Below are positions 1-10,862 of a stretch of 64,000 nucleotides of DNA, in pieces. Origin of the DNA: Balaenoptera acutorostrata. Lineage: Eukaryota; Chordata; Mammalia; Artiodactyla; Balaenopteridae. The translations under genes were made by a program, and so were the position numbers. Under the pieces are notes generated by a model. It saw only the letters and a list, made by a program, of their open reading frames with translations, did no database searches and had not been told where the DNA came from. Location of the stretch: positions 7,688,001-7,752,000 of the forward strand of contig NC_080067.1 in the NCBI RefSeq assembly GCF_949987535.1, in the 5' to 3' direction. How positions within the stretch are numbered: the first letter of the stretch is position 1; each line of letters opens with the position of its first letter.

Positions 1-50
1 GCTCTCGCAAGAGGGAGTGAGAGCACGTCCTTCTACTCCGCCATCTTGGT
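1..50 (-). mobile_element. 5' tip of a further LINE-1 that extends past the left window edge
   Basis: Read on the minus strand, positions 50 to 1 begin 'aaccaagatggcggagtag', the classic start of an L1 5' UTR, and continue with the same sequence found in the 5' UTR of the neighbouring L1 at 3543-3587. The L1 ORF2 reading of that neighbour stops abruptly at about 51. The simplest view is that a second, full-length-at-its-5'-end L1 inserted in the same orientation into the neighbour's ORF2. The rest of both elements lies left of the window. The junction is seen; the nesting is inference. Confidence 0.7.
38..47 (-). promoter_or_regulatory. YY1-like site at the L1 start
   Basis: The minus strand reads 'aagatggcgg', the YY1 core, a few bases from the L1 5' end. 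In human L1 a YY1 site at the same place directs accurate transcription start. Functional transfer to this element is inference. Confidence 0.5.
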
Positions 51-1738
51 TAATCTCCCCTGGATACTGTTTTTTAATGTTTTGTTGAGGATTTTTGCAC
101 CTATATTCATCAGTGATATTGGTTTGTAATTTTCTTTTTTTGTAGTATCTTTGTCTGGTTTTGGTATCAGGCTGATGTTGGCCTCATAGAATGAGTTTGG
201 GAGTGTTCCTTCCTCGGCAATTTTTGGGAAGAGTTTGAGAAGGAAGGGTGTTAGCTCTTCTCTAAATGTTTGATAGAATTCACCTGTGAAGCCATCTGGT
301 GCTGGAGTTTTGTTTGTTGGAAGATTTTTAATCACAGTTTCAATTTCATTACTTGGGATTGGTCTGTTCATATTTTCTATTTCTTCCTGGTTCAGTCTTG
401 GAATGTTATACTTTTCTAAGAATTTGTCCATTTCTTCCAGGTTGTCCATTTTGTTGTCATAGAGTTGCTTGTAGTAGTCTCTTAGGATGTTTTGTATTTC
501 TGCGGTGTCTGTTGTAACTTCTCCTTTTTCATTTCTAATTGTATTGATTTGAGTCCTCTCCCTCTTTTTCTTGGTGAATCTGGCTAATGGTTTATCAATT
601 TTGTTTATCTTCTCAAAGAACCAGCTTTTAGTTTTATTGATATTTGCTATTGTTTTCTTTCTTTCTATTTCATTTATTTCTGCTCTGATCTTTATGATTT
701 CTTTCCTTCTGCTAACTTTCGGTTTTGTTTGTTCCTCTTTATCTAGTTCCTTTAGGTGTAAGGTTAGAGTGTTTATTTGAGATTTTTCTTGTTTCTTGAG
801 GTAGGCTTGTATACCTATAATCTTTCCTCTTAGAACTGCTTTTGCTGCATCCCATAGGTTTTGGATTGTCGTGTTTTCTTTGTCACTTGTCTCTAGGTAT
901 TTTTTGATTTCCTCTCTGATTTCTTCAGTGATCTCTCGGTTATTTAGTAACGTATTGTTTAGCCTCCATGTGTTTGTGTTTTTTACGTTTTTTCCCCTCT
1001 AATTCATTTCTAATCTCATAGCGTTGTGGTCAGAAAAGATGCCTGATATGATTTCAATTTTCTTAAATTTACTGAGGCTTGATTTATGACCCAAGATGTG
1101 ATCTATCCTGGAGAATGTTCCGTGCGCACTTGAGAAGAAAGTGTAATCTGCTGTTTTTGGATGGAATGTCCTTTAAATATCAATTAAATCTATCTGGTCT
1201 ATTGTGTCATTTAAAGCTTCTGTTTCCTTATTTATTTTCATTTTGGATGATCTGTGCATTGGTGTAAGTGAGGTGTTAAAGTCCCCTTTAGTGTAAAATA
1301 GTGTTAAAGTAACACTATTACTGTGTTACTGTTGATTTCCTCTTTTTTAGCTGTTAGCAGTTGCCTTATGTATTGAGGTGCTCCTATGTTGGGTGCATAT
1401 ATATTTATAATTGTTATATCTTCTTCTTGGATTGATCCCTGGATCATTATGTAGTGTCCTTCCTTGTCCCTTGTAACATTCTTTATTTTAAAGTCTATTT
1501 TATCTGATATGAGTATTGCTACTCCAGGTTTCTTTTGATTTCCATTGGCATGGAATATCTTTTTCCATCCCCTCACTTTCAGTCTGTATGTGTCCCTAGT
1601 TCTGAAGTGGGTCTCTTGTAGACAGCATATATATGGGTCTTGTTTTTGTATCCATTTAGCAAGCCTGTGTCTTTTGGTTGGAGAATTTAATCCATTCACG
1701 TTTAAGGTAATTATCGATATGTATGTTCCTATGACCAT
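51..1738 (-). pseudogene. L1 ORF2 remnant (endonuclease plus start of reverse transcriptase)
   Basis: ORF2p is the L1 endonuclease/reverse transcriptase that nicks target DNA and copies L1 RNA. Reading leftward from 1738, the first 140 residues are an open APE-type endonuclease start containing 'ITLNVNGLN' (the catalytic Asn) and 'CCLQETH' (the catalytic Glu). The frame breaks after 'NSNTVIVLL' at about 1304, just where the conserved GDFN motif should follow. The region 450-1300 is degraded. A second open block, 449 to about 51, is the RT fingers region ('[20 protein letters not shown]'). The last residues of that block, 'LTKMAE', are already encoded by the adjoining L1 5' tip. No active-site FADD block is present because the copy is cut first. 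Confidence 0.92.
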
Positions 1739-1796
1739 TTTCTTAATTGTTTTGGGTTTGTTTTTATAGCTTCTCTTCTTCTCTTGTGTTTCCCAC

Positions 1797-2700
1797 TTAG
1801 AGGAGATCCTTTAGCATTTGTTGTAGAGCTGGTTTGGTGGTGCTGAATTCTCTTAGCTTTTGCTTGTCTGTAAAGCTTTTGATTTCTCCATTGAATCTCA
1901 ATGAGATACTTGCTGGGTAGAGTAATCTCAGTTGTAGGTTCTTCCCTTTCACCACTTTAAGTATATCATGGCACTCCCTTCTGGCTTGGAGAGTTACTGC
2001 TGAGAAATCAGCTGTTAACCTTATGGGAGTTCCCTTGTATGTTATTTGTCATTTTTCCCTTGCTCGTTTCAGTAATTTTTCTTTGACTTTAATTTTTGCC
2101 AGTTTGGTTACTATGCATCTCGGCGTGTTTCTCCGTGGGTTTATCCTGTATGGGACTCGCTGCGCTTCCTCATCTTGGGTGGCTATTTCCTTTCCTATGT
2201 TAGGGAAGTTTTTGACTATAATCTCTTCAAATATTTTCTCTGGTTCTTTCTCTCTCTTCTCCTTCTGGGACCCGTATAATGCAAATGTTGTTGCATTTAA
2301 TGTTGTCCTAGAGGTTTCTTAGGCTCTCTTCATTTCTTTTCATTCTTTTTTCTTTATTCTGTTCCGCAGCCATGAATTCCATCATTCTGTCTTCCAGGTC
2401 ACTTTTCCATTCTTCTGCCTCAGTTATTCTGCTATTGATTCCTTCTAGTGTAGTTTTCATTTCAGTTATTGTGTTGTTCATCTCTGTTTGTTTGTTCTTT
2501 AATTCTTCTAGGTCTTTGTTAAACATTTCTTGCATCTTCTTGATCTTTGCCTCCATTGTTTTTCCGAGGTCCTGGATCATCTTCACTATCATTATTCTGA
2601 ATTCTTTTTCTGGCAGGTTGCCTATCTCCACTTCATTTAGTTGTTTTTCTGGGGTTTTATCTTGTTCCTTCGTCTGGTACATAGCCCTCTGCTTTTTCAT
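1797..2700 (-). pseudogene. L1 ORF1 remnant (RNA-binding coiled-coil protein)
   Basis: ORF1p is the trimeric RNA chaperone of the L1 particle. From an ATG at 2700 the first 130 residues are open. They include the conserved 'GNLPEKEFRIMIVKMIQDL' and a heptad-rich Glu/Lys coiled coil ('NSRITEAEEWKSDLEDRM'). The frame is lost near 2308. Downstream sequence through 1797 still resembles the RRM and C-terminal domain, ending in a leucine-rich tail before a stop at 1797-1799. About 58 bases separate this stop from the ORF2 ATG at 1738, the usual L1 spacing. Confidence 0.9.
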
Positions 2701-3587
2701 CTTGTCTATCTTTCTGTGAATGTGGTTTTTGTTCCACAGGCTGCAGGATTGTAGTTCTTCTTGCTTCTGCTCTCTACCCTCTGGTGGATGAGGCTATCTA
2801 AGAGGCTTGTGGAAGTTTCCTGATGGGAGGGACTGGTGGTGGGTAGAGCTGACTGTTGCTCTGGTGGGCAGAGCTTAGTAAAACTTTAATCCACTTGACT
2901 GTTGATGGGTGGGGCTGGGTTCCCTCCCTGTTAGTTGTTTGACCTGAGGCAACCCAACACTGGAGACTACCTGGGGTCTTTTGTGGGGCTAATGACAGAC
3001 TCTGGGAGGGCTCACGCCAAGAAGTACTTCCCAGAACTTCTGCCTCCAGTGTCATTTTCCTCATGGTGAGCCATAGCCACCCTCACCTCTGCAGAAGACC
3101 ATCCAACACTAGCAGGTAGGTCTGGTTCAGTCTCCCCTGGGGTCACTGCTCCTCTCCCTGGGTCTTGATGTGCACACTGCTTTTTGTGTGCCCTCCACGA
3201 GTGGAGTCTCTGTTTCCCCCAGTCCTGTCGAAGTCCTGCAATCCAATCCCACTAGCCTTGAAAGTCAGATTCTCTAGGAAGTCCTCCTCCTTTTGCCGGA
3301 CCCCCAGGTTGGGAAGCCTGACATGGGGCTCAGAACCTTCACTCCAGTGGGTTGACTTCTGTGGTATAAGTGTTCTCCAGTCTGTGAGTCACCCACCTAG
3401 CAGTTATGGGATTTGATTTTACACTGATTGTGCCCCTCCTACCATCTCATTGTGGCTTCTCCTTTGTCTTTGGAATGTGGGGTATCTTTTTTGGTGAGTT
3501 CCAGTGTCTTCCTGTTGATGATTATCCAGCAGCTAGTTGTGATTCTGGTGTTCTCGCAAGAGGGAGTGAGAACACGTCCTTCTACTC
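2701..3587 (-). promoter_or_regulatory. L1 5' UTR / internal promoter, 'gatggcggagtag' type
   Basis: About 890 bases between the ORF1 ATG and the L1 5' end, moderately GC-rich and without long reading frames on the minus strand. It ends with the 'tctcgcaagagggagtgag' block that recurs at 3-21. L1 5' UTRs hold an internal RNA polymerase II promoter; activity here is untested and the last bases of the canonical start are missing. Confidence 0.75.
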
Positions 3588-3830
3588 CTTGGCCTGCTTT
3601 TGGCAAAAACTCCTGTTAAGTCAGCTTAGCAAGAATTCCCCCTACCCTGATGTCTCCTCTTAATAACTTTCTGTCCACTGACCTCCCTTGGTTATAAATC
3701 TCTTCTTTTCCTTGTTTTATTCAAAACTGAGCCCAGTTTTATACTGAGGTCCCTTTCCCCCTATTGCAATAGTTCCTGGATAAAATCTGTCTTTTGCTGC
3801 TTTAACTAATTTCCAGCTCTGTCTTCTTTA
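3588..3830 (+). mobile_element. Probable class I ERV LTR fragment (MER4-like)
   Basis: Immediately after the L1 boundary the plus strand has an LTR-like organisation: pyrimidine-rich 'ctgatgtctcctcttaataa', a TATA-like 'ttataaatctc', and 'tggataaaatctgtctttt' resembling an LTR polyadenylation region. I recognise the pattern as MER4-type ERV1 LTRs. No internal viral genes are visible. Confidence 0.5.
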
Positions 3831-3839
3831 ATTCCATCC

Positions 3840-4290
3840 ATCCACCCATCTGTAAAAACGAGTACAGGAAAACCTCATTCAAAAGGAGTCAGGAAGCTCT
3901 GAAGGGGAAGCTCTCATGCACATCCTACTCTTTGCAGCTAATTTCACATACCCCTGCAGGAAAAAGCTTGCTTCACATACCCCAGCGGGAAGAAGGAAGA
4001 TTTTTCCCCTTTCCCAGCAACAGCCCCGCCAATGAGGAACCACCGCAACTCAATGAGAAGTTGCCATGGTGCCTAACTCTCAATCTCCTCCAATGAGCTT
4101 TTGTTCAAAACGGCCCCTTTCAACTTTCTCCTTTCCTCTATAGACAAATGCTCTTCTCTTTTGTTCTCCAGACTTGCCTATGGTTCGCCATAGTTTGCAT
4201 GACCAGAATTGCAATTCCTCTGCTTTTCTCAGCTAAACACGATTTTGCTGGATAAATCACTTACCTTTTTGTTTTAAAGTTTGACACATC
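3840..4290 (+). mobile_element. Second probable ERV1 LTR-like segment
   Basis: The segment contains 'gccaatgaggaacc', 'gttgccatggtgcc', a TATA-like 'ctctatagaca', and ends with 'gctggataaatcac', the usual order of U3, R and U5 in an ERV1 LTR. Short CATCCA-type tracts lie on both sides (about 3828-3850 and 4296-4332). The relation to the preceding LTR piece is unclear: it may be a second insertion or a diverged neighbour. Confidence 0.45.
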
Positions 4291-4339
4291 TATCCTTTCC
4301 TTCATCTTTCCATCCACCTACCCACCCATCCATACATGC

Positions 4340-4660
4340 GCACATGGACATGTTACTTCTATATACTTTGGTATGTGTTTCCTGAAAATGAGGACATGCT
4401 ATTACCCAACCATAGTGAAAATTTCAAAATCAGGAAATTGTCATTACCAGGGCATTATTATCTAATTCACAGACTGTATTCAAATTTCTCCAATAATCTT
4501 TTATACTGAAAAAATTTTTTCTTGATCTAGGTTGGATCCAGTCTACAAACACATGCTGCATTTAATTGTCATGTCTCTTTAGTTTGCATTAACTTGAAAT
4601 ATTTTTTTGTATCTTTAAACTTCAAGCCTCTAGGAACTGAGTTGAGTGTAGGTGTTACAT
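4340..4660 (+). mobile_element. Old L1 3'-UTR-type fragment (L1M/L1ME-like)
   Basis: The sequence 'aaaatcaggaaattgtcatta', 'ttggatccagtctacaaacac' and 'atttaattgtcatgtctcttta' follows the same order as the better-preserved copy beginning at 11085. Highly diverged, so an ancient eutherian insertion. Confidence 0.5.
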
Positions 4661-5944
4661 CACAGCCTATTATAAATATTTCTTTGTGAGTGGGCTCCTT
4701 CAATCCTACACCCAGGAGCTGTTCCATGGCTTCTTGCTTTGGAATTGCTTACAAGTCAGAAACTACCTCCTGTGAAAGTTGTTTCCTCCAATGAATTAGA
4801 ACATCTAGAGTCATAGGATATGTGTAGGGGGGTGATCCTTAAGCCACATGAATCCAAGTGAAGCTGACTGATGGTTTGCTCCCTGCCCTGATGCAGGTGT
4901 CTTTGGGCCCATGGACCTAGTGATGCCTGTCTGGATAAGCCCTGTTTAAAAGCTACTATCAAGCTCTGTAGCAAAAAGGCATCTGAATTAACTTACCATT
5001 TAAAAGTTTTATCTCCTAATGTCTAAAAGGTTTACGTACATGGAAAACACTTTTCTAGAATTGAATCTCCTTGCCTTAGCTCCTTCTTACTCGGGCTTGG
5101 CAATCTGCTATCAGCTGAGGTCACTGCCACTCACAAGCACACCTTGTGTTGTAACTGAAATGCACAGTCAAGTTGAAGCACGCTGCACCCTGAGGCCACC
5201 TCTGCCTGTTACAGGCCTGCTGGCTGCTGTGGGCTTGCTAGAAGCCTAGCTGAGGACACCTCCATGGCTTGTGGTGTCACCAACGCCCCCTTGTGGCTTT
5301 AAAAACGTTGTTCTTTTCTAACATGTGAGCAATTGGAAACTTTCTAGGTTACCTGTAGTTGAGGCCAGAATCTCTGCGGTTTGCTTGATGTTATTTGCAT
5401 ATGTCGTGCTGTCACTGAAGAAGCAGCCTTTAACCTATGGACAGAGCTGCCACAAGCTGCAGTCCTCTCTGATCAGGGCTCAGTAGAAAGCAGGCAACCC
5501 AACTGTGAAATCAGCTGTGTTGCCCCACACAGACTCCTAGAATCAAAGAGTTGTAGGGCTGTTCAGGGTGCTCGGGAAGCTGTAAGGTACATGATGCTAG
5601 AAATTTTGTTTACATGCAGAATATGAGCATTTTGTGATTTAAATTTCTTACCTTTGGCTCTAATAATAAAGTATGAAGAACCAGAATCTCAATCAAGTTT
5701 CATGCCTCCATGATTTCTAATTCATCATTAGTTTTTTTTCTGCCTTTTGCTACAATGAGTCCCTTTTCCTAAATTGTATTTCATCAGATACGGAGTGCTG
5801 GTTTCTTGATTCCCATTTGCAGGAATCATGGTCCCCAGTATGACATGGTCTTCAGGCCCTCATGCTTCACTAAGTCTGACTGCACAATGTTATAAAGCTT
5901 AGCGGTTCATCAATCAGACCCCTTCTGAGGAGAAAATTGGGAGC
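4661..5944. other. Single-copy sequence, nothing assigned
   Basis: I see no repeat I can name and no convincing exon. Short open frames at 5019-5249 and 5381-5626 show no recognisable protein features. Confidence 0.5.
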
Positions 5945-6125
5945 ATTAGATATGAATAATAAATCTGTCATTCACTGCGTCTGTGACTTTGGGAAAGACC
6001 CCTAACCTTACAAAGCTGTGGTGTTCTTATTTACAAAATGGAAATAACAAGGACTTCCTTATCAGCTTGTAAGCTGGTTTTGATGGTTATGGAGATATTA
6101 GGCAGGGGAGTATCTTGTACTGTTT
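5945..6125 (+). mobile_element. MIR SINE fragment
   Basis: The core 'ctgtgactttgggaaagacc ... ttacaaaatggaaataa' matches the MIR central region, in sense orientation and strongly diverged. Confidence 0.65.
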
Positions 6126-6393
6126 TAGCTCAGGAAATATTATCAAAAGGCCTAGTTTAGGTCATAGCTCATCTCATCCACTTGTAAGTACCCCTTTGTT
6201 CTCCACCTATTCATATAATCTTTATGTTGACCTCTTGGCTTTGCCCTCATCCCCGTGATTCTTATTTTTCTTAATTAGGTGTCTATTGTTGATTTTGGCA
6301 GATATGACAATTCCTCCTAATACCTCTTATTGTCTGTCTCTCACTTTTCTATGCTTTGAGCAGACCTCCTCATTCTATTTTTTTAAAAAATGT

Positions 6394-6417
6394 GCACACA
6401 CACACACACACACACAG
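6394..6417. repeat. (CA)n microsatellite
   Basis: About twelve perfect CA units, preceded by 'tgtg'. Likely length-polymorphic. Confidence 0.9.
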
Positions 6418-6489
6418 TCTGCTGGAATTTTTATTGTGATCGTATTGACTCTAAAGATCAATTGGGGGAACTGACATTTTGATAATGTT

Positions 6490-7895
6490 TTGACTTCCAA
6501 ACAATAAATACGGTACATCCATGCATTTACTTAGCTTTTCTTTATCTCAGTAAACGCTCTTTAGTTTTCCACGTTAAGATATTGTACATCTTCTGTCAGA
6601 TTTATTTCTATATATTGTTTTTGATGTTGTGATAAATTACATCAATTTTTAAATAGGTTTCTTGAAATATCATTTACATACATTAAAATCCACTCTTTTT
6701 AAGGGTGTAAGTCTATGAGTGTTGACAGATGCATGGAGGTTGTGTAACCACCATCACAAACAAAATAGAGAACTGTTCTACCACTTGCCAGAATTCTCTC
6801 ATTTCCCTTTGTAGGGAACATCTTCCACTCCCCACTCCAGTCCCTACAACAACTGATCTGTTTTCTGTCCCTATCGTTTCGCCTTTTTCAAATTGTCATA
6901 TAAATGGAATTGTGGAGTATGTAGCTCACCTTTTGAGACTGGCTTCTTTTACTTAGTCCAATGCTTTCAAGATCCATCCATATCACTGTGTGAATCAGTA
7001 CTACATTCTTTTTATTGCTGAGTGGTTTTCCACTGTATGGATAGACTACAATTTATCCATTTACCAATTAAAGACATTTGAGTTGTTTCCAGTTTGTGAC
7101 AATTCTGAATAAAGCTGCTATGGATACTCATGTATAGGTTTTGTGTAAAGATAAGTTTTCATTTCCCTTGGGGAAATACTTATGGGTAAGATTGCTGGGC
7201 TATATGGTAAGTATATGTTTAACTTTATGAGAAACTGAAAATCTGTTTTCCAAAATGGCTGTATCATTTCGTGTTATCACCAGTAATTTATGATGGTTTT
7301 AGTGCATCTTGGTATTGTCAGTTTTTTCTTTTTAAATTTTAGTCATCCTAACAGGTGCACAGTAATAGCACACTGTGGTTTTAATTTGCATTTCTGTGAT
7401 AACTAATGATATTGAGCATCCTTCAAGGGCTCATTGGCCATGCCAGTAACTTCTTTGGTAAAGTGTCTGTTCCAATACGTTGCCTTTTTTTGAATTGACT
7501 TGTTATTATTAAGTTTTGAGAGTTCTTCATGTATTCCAGGTGCAATTCTCTTATCAGCTTTGTGTTTTTTTAAAAAATATATATTTATTTATTTATTTTT
7601 GGCTGCATCGGGTCTTAGTTGTAGCAGGCGGGATCTTTCTTTGCAGTGCGTGGGCCCTTCATTGGGGCACATGGGCTCAGTAGTTGTGGTGTGCGGGCTT
7701 AGTTGCCCCACGGCATGTGGGATCTTAGTTCCCTGACCAGGGATCGAACCCACGTCCCCTGCATTGGAAGGTGAATTCTTAACCACTGGACCACCAGGGA
7801 AGTCCCTCAGCTTTGTGCTTTGAAGATATTTTTAAATTTAAAAAAGAACAGAAGTTTCAAACTGTGATAAAGTTCAGTTTATCAATAATATACCG
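6490..7895 (-). mobile_element. Old L1 (L1M-like) 3' region, split by a SINE
   Basis: The plus strand reads as antisense L1. It contains a diverged ORF2-like part (6490-6630), then the 3'-UTR-like block 'cattaaaatccactcttttta..gtgtaaccaccatcac'. The end of ORF2 follows, recognisable by 'tattgctgagtggttttccactgtatgg' spread over 7012-7040 and by 'atttatccatttaccaatta'. Sequence equivalent to the L1 tail resumes after the SINE at 7807 and fades by 7895. The order of the first two blocks suggests two fragments rather than one collinear copy. Confidence 0.75.
7565..7806 (-). mobile_element. CHR-type tRNA-derived SINE with TSD
   Basis: Antisense SINE with an A-tail read as T-rich sequence at 7565-7600 and a tRNA-like head ending 'ccaccagggaagtccc'. 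It is flanked by a perfect 11-base duplication, 'tcagctttgtg', at 7554-7564 and 7807-7817. It interrupts the old L1, so it is younger than that copy. Confidence 0.93.
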
Positions 7896-8690
7896 AAATT
7901 GCCAGCCTTCTTGAATTTGGAGATTACAAATCCAAGGTGAGACTGATTACTCGGTTTTGTGTTTATCTTCAGTTAGTTCTTTCATATGCAACCACTGAAC
8001 TTCAGACGTGGAGTAAGTGGAGCTCTGGATTTAGCAAGGGTAGGAATTTCTCCTGGTGAATAAGATGGTGGGGGGATATAGGAGCTGAGTGCATGCTAGG
8101 AAACGATTCTAGTGATTACCATGGAAACTAAGATGGGTAAAGAGGAAGTTCAGGAGTGAAACGGTAGTGAAAAATGGCAGGGTCAATGGATTGGACCATT
8201 CCAGCGGGTCAAGAATTGTGGAGAAGTATCACAAAAAAGAAGCTAGAAAAATAGGAGATGGTGATCAGAGAGTGGAGCGCTTGCACGTGAGATCCTGGAG
8301 ATGGTAGGGTTGTTGGTAATAATGTTTGGGGTGTGACAATGAGCGTGAGTGACTGAAGTCGGTTGGAGAACAAGATCACTGAAGGAGAGGAGTTCAAAAA
8401 ATGGGAAGTCTGGTGTTAAGTAGGAGGACCACCTCCAGGGATGTTGACGTTACCAAAAAAGGTGACAGGGAAGGTGGCAGAGAGAGAGTGACCCTGGTTA
8501 CATATCCCTTTGAAATATAATGAAAGCTACACACTATCATTTTAGAAAAGTGCACATACACATATATTTTTGGTGGTGTAATATTCAAACCCCTGCTCCC
8601 TTCATGGATGGATCTCTAGATGGATCTCTAGACCAGGCTGAAAGTTAAAGTAGCTCTGCTCCAAAATTTTAAATTTATCCTTAGGTAGGG
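7896..8690. other. Single-copy, purine-rich plus strand; nothing assigned
   Basis: Positions 8020-8500 are rich in 'gatggtg'/'gaggag' motifs typical of an old degenerate repeat or spacer, but I cannot name a family. No convincing gene. Confidence 0.45.
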
Positions 8691-8696
8691 TTATTA

Positions 8697-8821
8697 TTTC
8701 TCCCTCCCTCCCTCCCTCCCTCTCTCCCTCCCTCCCTTCTTCCCTCCCTCCCTTCCTTCCTTCCTTCCTTCCTTCCTTCCTTCCTTCCCTCCCCTTTCCC
8801 TTCCTCCCTTCCTCCCTCTTT
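8697..8821. repeat. Uninterrupted polypyrimidine (TCCC)n/(TTCC)n tract
   Basis: 125 consecutive C/T bases made of TCCC then TTCC units. Long mirror-symmetric homopyrimidine tracts can form triplex (H-DNA) structures and are unstable in length. Confidence 0.95.
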
Positions 8822-10345
8822 ACCTTCCTTCCATGTGACTAACCATCACTTATGTGAACTTTGGTTAAGAACTCCTTTTGGAAGAATCCTGTTCCCCGAA
8901 TGCAACAGCGAAGAACCGTGCTTCCCCATTTGCAACGGTAGGGGGCACCCTAACATTTCTAAACTTCGCGATGAGGTCCAGCTCACAGTGCAGAAGAGCA
9001 GCAGCCCGTTCAATAATACTTTCAGAAAAAAGGAGAATGTCAAGCTGGAGGGAGGAGACTGTCTACCACTGCACTTTCCGAAATCCAGGGTGATCCTAGC
9101 AGTTTCCTCTTTTATTATTTAGTGGCAGTAATTAGACTGGAAAGGAACATTTTCAATAGTAAGCTAGAGGGGAAGTCTGTTTGGATCATGAAGTTCCATC
9201 TCTTAGTGAAACAGGTACAGCAATGTGAAATATTCATGTGAAATATAAATAAATATCCAAATATATCACCACGTTTTCACCTAAATCATGTTTCTACAGA
9301 GTTCAGGATGGTCTTGTTAATAGTAAAATATGTTCAACTCATAAAAACTTTAAAAAGCCACTGTTTCCTAGCCCAGACAAATAAACTCAATAAATTTTCC
9401 TCACAACATAGCTAACAAATGGAGGAACTTGTTGGAAATATTATGGGGACCAATAAAAGGTAATTTTATTTTATGTAATACCACTTATGAAAACTCACTG
9501 TGGCTTGATGTGAAGAGCTGGACTCCTTAGAGGTTAACACCCCAATCATTAACCAACAATGAGGGTAAACTTGAAGGGCATTTCTTCTATTATGAAACAT
9601 TTACAATAATAACCTTGTAAAAAATAATGGGATCTTTTTAAAGCTCATTTATTTCCTGGCTAAGTGGCAATTTCCCATCACTCAAAATGCCAATACTTCC
9701 TCCTGAAACCCTAGGGATAATCCAATTCATGTATGTTCGTTAAAAAAAAAAAATCTGGTTAAAATAAGCAGGTGATTCTGTTTTAATAATATCTGTCCTG
9801 CCAGCAATAAGACAGTCTCAGGTGCAAATAAATATATAAACAAACAGATTTTCTTTAAAGCACACGGGGTCTCATATCATTTCCAAATTAGCCAATTAGC
9901 ATGGTGCTATTGGAAGAGATAATTAAAAAGTACATTTAGACTCAGAAATGTTTCCTGAGAGTAATCTGGAACTTACAGCCCTTATTCCACCTGTAATTAC
10001 TTTGCCTGATTTTCCACTCTGTAGATAGAGGTGAACACACCTTCATCTGGGCAGAGGGAAAGCCTTCTTCTTTCTCTCCTGGAGTAAGCTTACATATATC
10101 AATACTTCAAAACGATCAATAAACAATTATTTTTTAACAAAAGAACTCCCCATACCAACTCTCTAAGTTGTTTGAGGGAGAGTTAACTAGTACAGAATTT
10201 AAATTAAGACTAAAAGTGTTGTCTTTGTCCAGAGATCCAGCCTGTAATTTGTTCTGTTAGAAATATTTTCACAATTAGAATCCTTGGTAAGTTCATCGAC
10301 TTTTGTAGTAAAGGATGTCTGTCAGAAAAACTGAATTATTGAACT
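8822..10345. other. Single-copy region without a recognised gene
   Basis: Positions 8835-9122 hold a 95-codon frame with no family resemblance. Positions 9640-9960 are AT-rich and repeat-free, with homeodomain-like TAATTA/ATTA cores ('ccaaattagccaattagc', 'gataattaaa'), so could be a non-coding conserved element. Conservation cannot be judged from one sequence. Confidence 0.4.
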
Positions 10346-10632
10346 GTATGAGGTCACTTATATGTGGAATCTAAAAAAGACAACAAACTAGTGAATATAA
10401 CAAAAAAGAAGCAGACTCACAGATATAGAGAACAAACCAGTGGTTATCGATGGGGAGAGGGAAGAGGGAGGAGCAATATCGGGGTTGAAAATTGGGGTAC
10501 AAACTGTTGGGTGTAAGATAAGCTCAAGGATGTATTGTACAACACGGGGGAAATAGCCAATATTTGTAATAACTGTAAATGAAAAGTAACCTTTAAAAAT
10601 CGTATAACAAATTTAAAAAGATAAAAAGAAAA
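10346..10632 (+). mobile_element. 5'-truncated L1 3' end, sense
   Basis: L1 3'-UTR sequence ('cacttatatgtggaatctaa', 'gtgaatataacaaaaaagaa', 'gtattgtacaacacgg') ending in an A-rich tail at about 10612-10638. Flanks 10325-10345 and 10633-10653 are similar (about 17 of 21 bases), consistent with an aged TSD. Confidence 0.85.
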
Positions 10633-10769
10633 AGAAAAACCGATTTACTGAGCTTTATAGGTGAAAGAATTTTGCTGGGGAGAGGTGGGGTTTGGGGAGG
10701 ACAGAGGATGAACAGACAATCTGTATTTGTTTGATAGTCATTAAGTTGGTGCCTTTTAAATTTTAAAGT

Positions 10770-10862
10770 GCATATAAATCACCTATAGAGCTTGTTAAAA
10801 TGCAAATTCTTATTCAGTAAGTTGGGGTTGGGCCTGATACTCTGCATTTCTAATGTTTCCAC
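10770..10862 (+). mobile_element. MER5A-like hAT fragment
   Basis: 'aaatcacctatagagcttgttaaaatg' (10786-10812) and 'gggcctgatactctgcattt' are characteristic of MER5-type non-autonomous hAT-Charlie elements. Termini are degraded. Confidence 0.6.

Larger units (their letters stand above)
51..3587 (-). mobile_element. LINE-1 (5' UTR, ORF1, EN and part of RT), 3' part outside window
   Basis: Minus-strand L1 with 5' UTR (about 2701-3587), ORF1 (about 1797-2700) and the endonuclease and N-terminal RT part of ORF2 (51-1738). Its 5' end stops at 'ctactcc' on the plus strand and lacks the final 'gccatcttggtt' seen at 39-50, so it is missing roughly a dozen bases of the canonical start. The ORFs carry frameshifts and stops, so the element is dead. 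Its 5' UTR is a different type from that of the near-complete L1 at 41155-47379. Confidence 0.93.

Noticed and set aside
8697..8821. Possible CRISPR-like array
   Set aside because: Simple-sequence repeat without spacers, in vertebrate DNA. No cas-like genes anywhere.
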